From an uncultured Acidaminococcus sp. (GTDB taxonomy: Bacteria > Bacillota_C > Negativicutes > Acidaminococcales > Acidaminococcaceae), in assembly GCA_900314165.1 (NCBI GenBank), contig OMUE01000240.1, forward strand, positions 1 to 5,229: 5,229 nt of DNA. The letters run 5' to 3'. How positions within the stretch are numbered: position 1 is the first letter of the stretch; the number at the start of each line of letters is the position of its first letter. The position numbers and the translations under genes are program-made. Of this stretch, positions 5,079 to 5,229 are shown in pieces. The notes under the pieces are model-generated. The model was not told the origin of the DNA. It ran no database searches and was given only the letters and a program-made list of their open reading frames with translations.

Positions 5079-5229
5079 GTATTTTAAAGTTTGTTAATGG
5101 ATGTCATAGATCACTTATACAAATGCAAGATTATTTATTAGATGAAAAAAAGACTATACCTGAAATGACCTTTGGTATTGGTATTAACAGAGATTATCCA
5201 GCAGAACAAATGAGTTTGGTTCAAAAATA
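5075..5229 (+). CDS. Relaxase/mobilization nuclease, N-terminal part (runs off the window)
   Basis: Only the first 51 residues are present; the frame is still open at the window end. The start MSILKFVNGCHRSL, then IQMQDYLLDEKKT (residues 15-27) and FGIGINRDYPAEQM (33-46), is the usual beginning of Firmicutes MOBP-type relaxases, which nick oriT through a catalytic tyrosine and lead the strand into the recipient. The catalytic tyrosine and the histidine metal site cannot be verified from this fragment. The ATG overlaps the stop of the MobC-like gene (ATGA), as in many mobC-mobA pairs. The family call rests on N-terminal similarity plus this context. Confidence 0.75.
   Translation, partial: MSILKFVNGCHRSLIQMQDYLLDEKKTIPEMTFGIGINRDYPAEQMSLVQK

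Overview
The window looks like part of an integrative or mobilizable element from a Gram-positive, Firmicutes-type host. That view rests on strong AGGAGG-type ribosome binding sites at almost every gene, an AT-rich background, U-tract terminators, and clostridial-style families: DUF932, RadC, an ERF annealing protein with a C-terminal zinc ribbon, and a MOBP-type relaxase preceded by a ribbon-helix-helix accessory protein. The species cannot be named from this sequence. All genes are on the + strand.

Layout. Positions 1-125 are non-coding: two GC-rich hairpins with the same loop sequence, then a short direct repeat, possibly the end of an IS21-like insertion sequence. Positions 190-378 encode a 62-residue excisionase-type helix-turn-helix protein. 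Positions 379-587 are an AT-rich leader with a long T-tract. Positions 588-4349 are a compact, more GC-balanced operon of six genes: a DUF932 protein, a RadC-family JAB protein, a PD-(D/E)XK nuclease with two cysteine clusters, a 55-residue small protein, an ERF-family single-strand annealing protein, and an 80-residue protein of unknown function. The operon ends at a strong terminator (4386-4430). Positions 4431-4784 hold no gene but carry oriT-like structure: two facing clusters of 9-base repeats, small hairpins, a P-type nick-like motif and a 12-base-arm palindrome. Positions 4785-5078 encode a MobC-like ribbon-helix-helix protein, which overlaps by 4 bases the start of a relaxase (5075 onward) that runs off the window.

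How the parts may work together. The mobilization end (oriT-like region, MobC-like protein, relaxase) would process DNA for transfer. The central operon resembles a phage-type recombination module: a RecB/Cas4-like nuclease beside an ERF annealing protein, with RadC and DUF932, which are common companions on plasmids, ICEs and phages. Such a module could repair or recombine the element after single-stranded transfer; this is inference from family and context. The most unusual feature is the nuclease, whose N- and C-terminal ends carry cysteine sets with identical C-x10-C-x3-C-x5-C spacing.
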